NCBI GenBank assembly: GCA_964469165.1
Contig: CAYXXZ010000136.1
Coordinates: forward strand, 1 to 6,207
Length of the DNA: 6,207 nt
From: CAYXXZ01 sp964469165
GTDB taxonomy: Bacteria; Pseudomonadota; Gammaproteobacteria; Pseudomonadales; Porticoccaceae
Direction: 5' to 3'
Shown here one piece after another: positions 1-5,392 of the stretch (the first letter of the stretch is position 1; each line of letters starts with the position of its first letter). Both the position numbers and the translations under genes were made by a program. The notes under the pieces were generated by a model that was given only the letters and a program-made list of their open reading frames with translations, ran no database searches and was not told the origin of the DNA.

Positions 1-545
1 GCCTGGACGACGATGGGCGCGGCTTCCTTCACGGGATCGGGCGCGATGGCTTTCGTCGTTTCCTGCTGTGGCGGCGTTGCGGGTTTCTGTTCCTGCCTGG
101 GCGTGGGGGCAGGCGCTTCTTGTTTTGGTGTGGTTGCCACCACGTCAGCCGGCTGCGGCTTGGGTTGCTCTTCCGGTGGTGTTTGCTGTTCGGCGATCAC
201 CACGGCCTTGGCGACGGGCAGGTTGCCGTCCTCGTCCGGTACCAGAACTTCGTTTTCCTTGAGCAGGGTATAAAAGTCGAAGCGCGGTTTGTGGGAGGAT
301 GATGACCGGGTGTCATCGCCGGACGTGGCTTCCATCACCTCACTAGCTGCGATCTCGGCGCCGGATTCGGCGTCCTTGTCGCCACCTCCGACATTGATGA
401 TGGCGGTGACTAGTGCGCCGATGAGAATGCCGCCCACCATCCACATCCAGCCGGGCAGCGGCTGACGCGAAGAAGGCTTGACCCTGGTATTGCGTGCCTG
501 GGGCTTGCGGCGGCTGGGGGGGACGTATTCTCTTTGTCTGCTCAT
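1..545 (-). CDS. ftsN: FtsN-like SPOR-family cell division protein, N-terminal part (cut by window edge)
   Basis: This is an inner-membrane, periplasm-facing protein of the FtsN/SPOR type, which in the family activates septal peptidoglycan synthesis and binds denuded glycan strands. About 181 codons are visible, reading from an ATG at 545-543 off the window edge. Seen in the sequence: a short basic cytoplasmic tail (residues 1-30, many Arg/Lys); one membrane segment at about 33-52 (WMWMVGGILIGALVTAII region); an acidic and serine-rich stretch; the motif KPRFDFYTLL at 86-95, typical of the juxtamembrane part of these proteins; then a long Pro/Gln/Glu/Lys-rich linker from about residue 118 on. 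The C-terminal SPOR domain would lie outside the window, so the family call rests on architecture, motif and position downstream of priA. The start has only a weak Shine-Dalgarno sequence. Some Pseudomonas genomes have argS between priA and this gene; here there is none. The symbol is by analogy. Confidence 0.85.
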   Translation of the reverse strand, partial: MSRQREYVPPSRRKPQARNTRVKPSSRQPLPGWMWMVGGILIGALVTAIINVGGGDKDAESGAEIAASEVMEATSGDDTRSSSSHKPRFDFYTLLKENEVLVPDEDGNLPVAKAVVIAEQQTPPEEQPKPQPADVVATTPKQEAPAPTPRQEQKPATPPQQETTKAIAPDPVKEAAPIVVQ

Positions 546-595
546 GGTGTTGTGAAGATGCTTCTATATTCGGTGCTCTGCGGCTGGTCAGGCCG

Positions 596-601
596 ATTAT
601 A
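596..601 (-). promoter_or_regulatory. Candidate -10 box for the ftsN-like gene
   Basis: The 124-nt gap between priA and the ftsN-like gene is AT-rich, unlike its surroundings. On the minus strand it contains a perfect TATAAT (plus strand ATTATA), which would give a leader of roughly 45 nt. No good -35 lies at 16-18 nt; a TTGTCA exists but only 12 nt upstream, which is too close. The AT-rich stretch further upstream (about 620-680, including the palindrome ATTTAAAT) could act as an UP-like element. No terminator hairpin for priA was found in the gap, so cotranscription with priA is also possible. Confidence 0.4.
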
Positions 602-669
602 CAAGAATGCAGGTGACAAATAGAGTTTTCATTTAAATTCGTCTTGTAACCTGATGATTTCAATAATAA

Positions 670-2865
670 TCAGATTGTTTCCTGTGGGTCGATATCTACC
701 GACCAGCGCAAGGTGCGCGGTATTTTCTGCGCTTCGAGGGCAAGGCAGGTTTCGCGCAGCGCCTCGCCCAACTGGCTGCGGTTGGTGGTGAACACTGACA
801 GATTGTACCTGTGAAAGCCTTTGCGTTTCTCGAGTGCGGCGGGCAACGGGCCCAGATAGCGGACATCCGGCGTCGGTGGAAGATGTTTTTCGAGAAGGCT
901 TCGCGCGGCGTGCAGAAAATTTTCCGCATCGTCCGGCACAGCCGCTTCCGCGCGCACCAGGGCCATGAAACTGAATGGCGGCAACTGCTGGTGTTGGCGC
1001 TCGGCGATCAGCATCTGCGAAAAGCCGCGATAACCGCCTTCCATGAGCCCTCTGAGCAGTGGGTGATCCGCGTAATGGCTCTGAATCAGCACTCTGCCGT
1101 CAGTGCTTTCCCGTCCGGCGCGGCCCGCCACCTGGGTGATGAGTTGCGCGGTGCGTTCGGCGGCGCGAAAATCCGTGCTGAACAATCCGCTGTCCACGTC
1201 GAGCAGCACTGCGAGGGTCACGGCGGGAAAGTGGTGGCCCTTGGCGACCATCTGGGTGCCTACCAAAATGCAGGGTTCGTTGCGGTGGATTTCCGCCACG
1301 GCGTCGGCCATCGCCTGTTTGCGCCGGGTGCTGTCGCGATCGAGGCGCAGAATGCGGGTGCCCGGAAAGAACGTATTGAGTACCTCTTCGCTGCGCTCCG
1401 TGCCCTGGCCGACGAACTGAATGTTGACGCTGCCGCAGGTGCTGCAATGGGCCGGAATGGGCTGGCGCGCTTCGCAGTGGTGGCAGATCAGGCGCCGCTG
1501 TCCGAGGTGTGTGGTCATGCGCGCTGAGCAATGCCGACACTCGGCCTGCCAGCCGCACTCGTGACACAGCAGCAAGGGCGCGTAGCCGCGGCGGTTGAGA
1601 AACACCAGCACCTGGTTGCCGAGGGCAAGCTCTTCCTTCATGGCGTCGAGAACCGGCGCCGAGAAGCCGCCGCGCAATTCGCTGCCCTTGAGGTCGACCA
1701 GTTGCCAGCGCGGTGCTGCGGCGCTGGTGCCGCGCTCCGTCAGTTCGAGAAGGTGATAGCGGCCGCGCGCCGCATTGCTCAGGCTTTCGAGTGCGGGAGT
1801 GGCGCTGCCGAGAATGGCGGGAATGTTCTCGCGGCTGGCGCGCATCACGGCCAGGTCGCGGGCGGAGTAGCGAAAGCCGTCCTGCTGCTTGAATGAGGGG
1901 TCGTGTTCTTCGTCGAGAATGATGATGCCGGGGCGCGCCAGCGGTGTGAAAATCGCCGAGCGTGTGCCGATGACGATACCGGCCTTGCCACGTCGCGCAT
2001 CGGCCCAGGCCTGGAGGCGCTCGCGGTCGCTGAGGCCGGAATGCATGACGGCGACGTCGCAACGAAAGCGGCGCCGAAAGCGCGCCAGGGTTTGCGGGGT
2101 GAGATTGATCTCGGGTACCAGCACCAGCGCCTGGCGGCCACACGCCAGCACCTGGGCGATAGCCTGCAGATAGACCTCGGTCTTGCCGGTGCCGGTATCG
2201 CCAAACAGCAGGTAGGTGGCGAAGCGTTGATAATCGAGCGCCGCCAGCGCTCGCGCCTGGTCGTCGCGCAGGGCCAGAGGCGCTTCCGCCAGGCTGCTGT
2301 CGAAGGTTGCAATCGGCGCCGTTTCGCGGACCAGCGCAATCAGCTCCTTGTCTCTGACGGCGTTGATGATGGCGCGGGTGAAGCCCGCGGCGAGGAGGGA
2401 CTCGCTCGTTGCTTGCCCCTGATCGCGCACAAACCCTACCAGCGCCTGCTGTTTCTTTGCCCGTGCCAGCGAGGTCTCGGCGAGGCCGAGGCCCAGTGTG
2501 CTCAGCTGCCAGTATTCGCGGTGGCTGTCGGGAACGGGCGCGCCGCGGCGCAGCAGGGTTGGCAGCGTGGAAAAAACCGCATCGCCGACCGGGTGCTGGT
2601 AGTAGCTGGCAGCCCACAGACAGAGCGCGAGCGCGTCGCTATCGAGCAGCGGCTCGGCGTCGATCACTTCAGTGATGGCGCGCAGTTTGTCCTCCGGTGT
2701 GGTGCTGTCCTGTGTCTGCGCGATGACCATGCCCACCAGGGTTTGACGACCGAACGGCACTCTCACCCGAGTGCCCGGACGCAGCTCGACGCCGGGAGCG
2801 CTGTCGGGATGCAGATAGTCGAAGGTGCGCCGCAGAGGGCAGGGAACGGCAACGGTGAATATCAA
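670..2865 (-). CDS. priA: Primosomal protein N' (replication restart helicase PriA)
   Basis: PriA is a 3'-to-5' superfamily 2 DNA helicase that recognises stalled forks and D-loops and starts primosome assembly for replication restart. With numbering from the upstream GTG (744 aa), the sequence shows an N-terminal DNA-binding domain, Walker A GDTGTGKT at 235-242, the DEEH box at 331-334, and eight cysteines in four CxxC pairs (447/450, 456/459, 474/477, 487/490) that bind two zinc ions. Helicase motif V (GTQMVAKGHHFP, about 549-560) and motif VI (QVAGRAGR, about 591-598) follow. I prefer the TTG at 2865-2863, giving about 731 aa, close to the 732 aa of E. coli PriA. The family homology (VAVPCPLRRTFDYL, like E. 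coli VALPVPLPRTFDYL) begins right after it, and a GGA lies about 6 nt upstream. The GTG at 2904 has no Shine-Dalgarno and adds 13 non-homologous residues encoded by a palindrome. The gene is intact, and its stop is TGA at 672-670. Confidence 0.97.
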   Translation of the reverse strand: MIFTVAVPCPLRRTFDYLHPDSAPGVELRPGTRVRVPFGRQTLVGMVIAQTQDSTTPEDKLRAITEVIDAEPLLDSDALALCLWAASYYQHPVGDAVFSTLPTLLRRGAPVPDSHREYWQLSTLGLGLAETSLARAKKQQALVGFVRDQGQATSESLLAAGFTRAIINAVRDKELIALVRETAPIATFDSSLAEAPLALRDDQARALAALDYQRFATYLLFGDTGTGKTEVYLQAIAQVLACGRQALVLVPEINLTPQTLARFRRRFRCDVAVMHSGLSDRERLQAWADARRGKAGIVIGTRSAIFTPLARPGIIILDEEHDPSFKQQDGFRYSARDLAVMRASRENIPAILGSATPALESLSNAARGRYHLLELTERGTSAAAPRWQLVDLKGSELRGGFSAPVLDAMKEELALGNQVLVFLNRRGYAPLLLCHECGWQAECRHCSARMTTHLGQRRLICHHCEARQPIPAHCSTCGSVNIQFVGQGTERSEEVLNTFFPGTRILRLDRDSTRRKQAMADAVAEIHRNEPCILVGTQMVAKGHHFPAVTLAVLLDVDSGLFSTDFRAAERTAQLITQVAGRAGRESTDGRVLIQSHYADHPLLRGLMEGGYRGFSQMLIAERQHQQLPPFSFMALVRAEAAVPDDAENFLHAARSLLEKHLPPTPDVRYLGPLPAALEKRKGFHRYNLSVFTTNRSQLGEALRETCLALEAQKIPRTLRWSVDIDPQETI

Positions 2866-2884
2866 GGGATTTCCGGATCGTTGG

Positions 2885-2913
2885 AACCTGATCGATGACG
2901 TCACGATCAGGTT
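2885..2913. repeat. Nested inverted repeat between priA and rpmE (possible operator)
   Basis: Perfect 10-bp arms AACCTGATCG (2885-2894) and CGATCAGGTT (2904-2913) flank a 9-nt spacer that itself holds the 8-bp palindrome TGACGTCA (2896-2903), almost on the same centre. The right arm ends two bases inside the -35 box of the rpmE promoter, and the whole element lies 20-48 nt upstream of the preferred priA start. It could be the site of a dimeric regulator acting on both genes, or a hairpin in the priA leader RNA. There is no T-run on either side to suggest a terminator. It does not match any operator I recognise, including Zur sites. Confidence 0.7.
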
Positions 2914-2939
2914 GAAAAACAGTCAGCTTCTGGTAGTAT
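2912..2939 (+). promoter_or_regulatory. Sigma70-type promoter of rpmE
   Basis: A -35 box TTGAAA (2912-2917, 5 of 6 consensus bases) is followed by a 16-nt spacer and the -10 box TAGTAT (2934-2939, 4 of 6). The -10 box is preceded by TGG, giving the extended -10 form TGnTAnnAT. Transcription would start near 2946 and leave a leader of about 80 nt before rpmE. The -35 overlaps the right arm of the palindrome at 2885-2913, so a protein bound there would compete with RNA polymerase. No comparably good promoter was seen for priA on the other strand. Confidence 0.65.
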
Positions 2940-2967
2940 GCGCGCTCCGTAGACCAACAGCGTACGG

Positions 2968-2999
2968 TGCCCGGCAGAGAGAAAGTAAATGACCGGGTG
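2968..2999 (+). promoter_or_regulatory. Leader hairpin upstream of rpmE
   Basis: In the predicted rpmE leader, TGCCCGG (2968-2974) can pair with CCGGGTG (2993-2999): five GC pairs plus two wobble pairs around an 18-nt purine-rich loop. The loop contains AGAGAG (2976-2981) and an ATG at 2989, so it could be a ribosome-entry site. Autogenous control of bL31 synthesis through the rpmE leader has been described in E. coli; whether this hairpin plays that role is inference. Confidence 0.35.
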
Positions 3000-3039
3000 G
3001 CGGTATGCAAGCACCGAGGCAAACAAACATGAAAGCTGA
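2989..3039 (+). other. Possible 16-codon upstream ORF overlapping the rpmE start
   Basis: An ATG at 2989, with the Shine-Dalgarno-like AGAGAG 7 nt upstream, opens a frame of 16 codons (MTGWRYASTEANKHES) that ends at TGA 3037-3039, just inside rpmE and in another frame. The overlap would allow translational coupling. No resemblance to a known leader peptide is seen, and an ORF this short arises easily by chance, so this is a candidate only. Confidence 0.2.
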
Positions 3040-3244
3040 GATCCATCCCCAGTACGGCCCCATGACCGCCACCTGCGGCTGTGGCAACGTCATCGAAGTG
3101 GGCTCCACCAGAGCGCAGGCCATCCACCTCGACGTGTGCTCCAACTGCCACCCTTTCTACACCGGCAAGCAGAAGGTCGCCGATACCGGTGGCCGGATCG
3201 ACCGCTTCAAGAAACGCTTTGGCGGCAAGATCTCCAGCAAGTAA
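3029..3244 (+). CDS. rpmE: 50S ribosomal protein L31 (bL31), zinc-binding type
   Basis: bL31 is a small protein of the large ribosomal subunit that contributes to the bridge between the subunits. The 71-aa product has the family start MKAEIHPQYGP, four zinc-ligand cysteines at C16, C18, C37 and C40 (TCGCGN and VCSNCHPFYTG), and the C-terminal GGRIDRFKKRFG typical of the long, zinc-containing form rather than the cysteine-free paralogue. The ATG at 3029 is chosen because it matches the usual N-terminus and has GAGG (3016-3019) 9 nt upstream. An in-frame ATG at 3005 would add eight unrelated residues. The gene is divergent from priA and is followed 7 nt later by the nuclease gene. A strong terminator after the stop codon probably ends most of its transcripts. 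Confidence 0.97.
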   Translation: MKAEIHPQYGPMTATCGCGNVIEVGSTRAQAIHLDVCSNCHPFYTGKQKVADTGGRIDRFKKRFGGKISSK

Positions 3245-3251
3245 GTTCGAT

Positions 3252-4043
3252 ATGCTGTTTGCCAGGACGCCCCGGTTGCGAAGCCGGGGCGTTTTTGTTT
3301 GCCTGTGGTTTGCCGTTGCAGGTTTTTCGGGAGGCGCCTGGGCTGCGGGGTATTGCGCGCTGGAAACACTGCCCTCTCACTTGAAGCCCGCGACGGTAAC
3401 CATTGCCTCCATCACCGACGGCGATACGGTGCGCCTGAAGGATGGCCGCCGCGTGCGCCTGATCGGCGTCAATGCGCCGGAGATGAATCCACCGCAGCCC
3501 TATGCATTGGACGCCAAGCGTGCGGTCGAGGCCTTCATACCCAAAGGCAGTCGCGCCACGCTGGTGCTCGATCGCGAAAAGCGCGACAACCACGGTCGCG
3601 TGCTCGGCCATATCTTCAACGCCAGGGGCGAGAGCCTCGAAGCCCATTTGCTGACCCAGGGGCTTGCTTGGCACGTCGCGGTGCCGCCAAACCTGAGCCT
3701 GGTGGACTGCCTGGCGGACGCTCAGCACAGGGCGCGAACTCAGCAACTGGCGCTGTGGCGCACGGATGCGGTGTCGTCGAAGGCGCTGCGCAAGGGCGGC
3801 TTTCAGCGCGTGCAGGGCCGCGTGGAAAAAATAACCTTCTCGAAAGCCTGGTGGATCAACTTCGAAGGCGGCCTTGCGGCGGTGATCTACCCAGAGCACC
3901 AGCATCGTTTCAAGAAATCCGAGGTGGCGCGCCTGCAGGGTGATCGCATCGAGGTGCAGGGCTGGGTGTACGGGGCCACAGGGCCCAAGCCCTGGCGCAT
4001 GAAGCTGGAAACGCCACACGGCATGGCGCGACCTGATCCGTAG
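3252..4043 (+). CDS. Exported thermonuclease-family (SNase-like) nuclease with C-terminal OB-like domain
   Basis: This 263-aa protein is a predicted secreted or periplasmic nuclease of the staphylococcal nuclease family (calcium-dependent phosphodiesterases with an OB fold). Residues 1-31 form a signal peptide: basic N-terminus, hydrophobic core VFVCLWFAVAGF, probable cleavage after AWA. The SNase domain spans about 48-170, with TDGDT at 55-59, R69 in VRLIG, E77 in VNAPE and R116 in NHGR, matching SNase D21, R35, E43 and R87. The position of SNase D40, a calcium ligand, is N74 here. The remaining 90 residues (about 183-255, QGRVEKI to VQGWVYG) look like a second OB-type beta domain. The ATG at 3252 has almost no Shine-Dalgarno and lies 7 nt after the rpmE stop. 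A TTG at 3276 in the same frame has AGGA 8 nt upstream and gives a compact 23-residue signal peptide, so it is a serious alternative start. An intrinsic terminator lies within the first codons. Confidence 0.9.
   Translation: MLFARTPRLRSRGVFVCLWFAVAGFSGGAWAAGYCALETLPSHLKPATVTIASITDGDTVRLKDGRRVRLIGVNAPEMNPPQPYALDAKRAVEAFIPKGSRATLVLDREKRDNHGRVLGHIFNARGESLEAHLLTQGLAWHVAVPPNLSLVDCLADAQHRARTQQLALWRTDAVSSKALRKGGFQRVQGRVEKITFSKAWWINFEGGLAAVIYPEHQHRFKKSEVARLQGDRIEVQGWVYGATGPKPWRMKLETPHGMARPDP
3268..3300 (+). terminator. Rho-independent terminator of rpmE, inside the nuclease reading frame
   Basis: CGCCCCGGTT (3268-3277) pairs over ten consecutive positions, one of them a wobble, with AGCCGGGGCG (3282-3291) around a GCGA loop. 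TTTTTGTTT follows at once (3292-3300). This is a textbook intrinsic terminator beginning 24 nt after the rpmE stop. It lies within codons 6-17 of the nuclease gene when that gene is read from 3252. Confidence 0.85.
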
Positions 4044-4106
4044 TGGCAGCTCTGAGAGCCTGGTTACGATATCGCGAACGGCGTGAAGTCGAAGCGCTCT
4101 TCGGGT

Positions 4107-4112
4107 TATCAT
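4107..4112 (+). promoter_or_regulatory. Weak candidate -10 box upstream of fabV
   Basis: TATCAT matches the -10 consensus in 5 of 6 bases and would place a start near 4119, giving a leader of about 68 nt that includes the hairpin at 4131-4170. No convincing -35 exists; the best is GTGAAG at an 18-nt spacing, with 3 of 6 matches. It is listed because the 143-nt gap between the nuclease and fabV otherwise shows no promoter. Confidence 0.25.
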
Positions 4113-4130
4113 GACCAGCTACTAGAGCGA

Positions 4131-4170
4131 CCCGGCAGCGGTTCACAGGTTTGTCGGTGCCGGGGTTTTT
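4131..4170 (+). terminator. Hairpin plus T-run ahead of fabV (terminator or attenuator)
   Basis: CCCGGCA (4131-4137) is perfectly complementary to TGCCGGG (4158-4164), with a 20-nt loop, and TTTTT follows at 4166-4170 after a single G. The fabV Shine-Dalgarno GAGGGA begins only 5 nt after the T-run. The structure could end transcripts coming from the nuclease gene, or attenuate fabV if its promoter lies upstream. The long loop makes it weaker than the rpmE terminator. Confidence 0.45.
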
Positions 4171-4186
4171 CGTCGAGGGAGAGTTC

Positions 4187-5377
4187 ATGATCATCAAGCC
4201 CAGAGTTCGCGGTTTCATGTGTGTTACGGCCCATCCCAAGGGCTGCGAAGAGAGTGTCCGCCGTCAGATCGGCTACATCAAAGGCAAGAACCTGTCCGGC
4301 GCCGGTCCAAAGAAAGTACTGGTAATCGGCGCCTCCACTGGTTACGGCCTCGCGGCGCGCATCACCGCGGCTTTCGGCTATGGCGCATCCACGCTGGGCA
4401 TCTTTTTCGAGAGGGAGGGCGCGGAAGGCAAGCCAGGCACTGCTGGCTGGTACAACAGCGCGGCTTTTCACCGCTTTGCCGAACAGGATGGCCTTTACGC
4501 CAGAAGCATCAATGGCGACGCCTTTTCCGACGAAATCAAGGCGCAGACCATCGCCGCCATCAAGGAAGATCTCGGCCAGGTCGATCTGGTGATCTACAGT
4601 CTCGCCGCACCGCGCCGCCAGCACCCCAAGAGCGGTGAGGTTTTTAACTCCACCCTCAAGCCCATCGGCAAGGCCGTGACCCAGCGCGGCATCAACACCG
4701 ACAAGGAAACGATCCAGGAAATCAGCCTGGAGCCCGCCAGCGAAGAAGAGATCGCCAACACCGTGGCGGTGATGGGCGGCGAGGACTGGCAGATGTGGAT
4801 CGACGCCCTCGATGAAGCCGGCGTGCTGGCTGAAGGTGCGAAAACCACGGCGTTCACCTATATCGGCGAAAAGATCACCTGGGATATCTACTGGGACGGC
4901 ACCATCGGCCAGGCCAAGAAAGACCTGGATCGCCGCGTGCTGGACATCCGCACGAAGCTGGCGGCGCGCCAGGGCGACGCGCGGGTGTCCGTGCTCAAGG
5001 CGGTGGTGACCCAGGCGAGCTCCGCGATTCCCATCATGCCGCTCTACCTGTCGCTGCTGTTCCGGGCAATGAAGGCCGATGGCTCCCATGAAGGCTGCAT
5101 CGAACAGCTGCACCGCCTGTTCAGCGAATGCCTGTACAGCGACAGTCCCCGTCTCGACGAAGAAGGTCGCCTGCGGGTGGATGAACGGGAACTGCGCCCC
5201 GAGATTCAGAACGTCGTGGCCGACGCCTGGGCGAAGGTGACCAGCGAGAACATTGCCGAAATGACGGACTTTGCCGCCTACAAAGAGGAGTTTCTCCATC
5301 TGTTCGGCTTTGCCTTCGACAATGTGGACTACGAGGCGGATGTGGATCCCGTGGTGCCCATCGCCCGGCTGGGATAA
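4187..5377 (+). CDS. fabV: Enoyl-ACP / trans-2-enoyl-CoA reductase, FabV type
   Basis: FabV is a cytoplasmic, single-chain reductase of the short-chain dehydrogenase superfamily. It reduces the trans-2 double bond of enoyl-ACP (or enoyl-CoA) with NADH, the last step of each fatty-acid elongation cycle. The 396-aa product has the family length and N-terminus (MIIKPRVRGFMCVTAHPKGC). The nucleotide-binding loop GASTGYG is at 48-54, with FFERE at 73-77 after the second strand of the fold. The catalytic pair is Y235 and K244, separated by eight residues (WDGTIGQA); this Y-x8-K spacing separates FabV from FabI (Y-x6-K), and the numbering agrees with characterised FabV proteins. The ATG at 4187 is chosen over a TTG 36 nt upstream because GAGGGA (4175-4180) sits 6 nt before it. 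FabV enzymes characterised elsewhere resist triclosan, so resistance is expected here but not shown. The hydrolase gene follows after 15 nt, so the two are probably cotranscribed. Confidence 0.97.
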   Translation: MIIKPRVRGFMCVTAHPKGCEESVRRQIGYIKGKNLSGAGPKKVLVIGASTGYGLAARITAAFGYGASTLGIFFEREGAEGKPGTAGWYNSAAFHRFAEQDGLYARSINGDAFSDEIKAQTIAAIKEDLGQVDLVIYSLAAPRRQHPKSGEVFNSTLKPIGKAVTQRGINTDKETIQEISLEPASEEEIANTVAVMGGEDWQMWIDALDEAGVLAEGAKTTAFTYIGEKITWDIYWDGTIGQAKKDLDRRVLDIRTKLAARQGDARVSVLKAVVTQASSAIPIMPLYLSLLFRAMKADGSHEGCIEQLHRLFSECLYSDSPRLDEEGRLRVDERELRPEIQNVVADAWAKVTSENIAEMTDFAAYKEEFLHLFGFAFDNVDYEADVDPVVPIARLG

Positions 5378-5392
5378 GCGAGGACTTCCCCC

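Noticed and set aside
13..302. Short plus-strand frames at the left edge, one Cys/Gly-rich
   Set aside because: They are the antisense of the Pro/Gln/Glu-rich linker of the ftsN-like protein; the odd composition comes from that linker.
343..663. 106-codon minus-strand frame across the priA-ftsN gap
   Set aside because: It overlaps the ftsN-like gene in another frame, becomes a run of Arg/His-rich codons there, and the ftsN frame has a membrane segment and family motif.
1100..2617. 505-codon open frame on the minus strand inside priA
   Set aside because: It lies in another frame of the same strand as priA, is extremely Arg/Pro/Gly-rich with no recognisable domain, and priA is unmistakable here. 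It is a product of high GC content.
1903..2898. 331-codon open frame on the plus strand opposite priA
   Set aside because: Antisense shadow of priA with low-complexity composition and no motif. The similar frames at 811-1527 and 1531-1896 are rejected for the same reason.
2885..2913. Zur-type zinc operator controlling rpmE
   Set aside because: The arms do not resemble the AT-rich Zur consensus, and this rpmE encodes the zinc-binding form rather than the Zur-repressed cysteine-free paralogue.
4046..4062. Small hairpin GCTC-TGA-GAGC just after the nuclease stop as a terminator
   Set aside because: Only four base pairs and no T-run follows.
3207..4112. 301-codon antisense frame opposite the nuclease
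   Set aside because: Shadow of a gene with clear SNase motifs; its composition is His/Arg-rich without domains.
4109..5299. 396-codon open frame antisense to fabV
   Set aside because: It has the length of a real gene, but it is the reverse complement of fabV coding sequence, contains no recognisable domain, and long antisense frames are expected in GC-rich genes.
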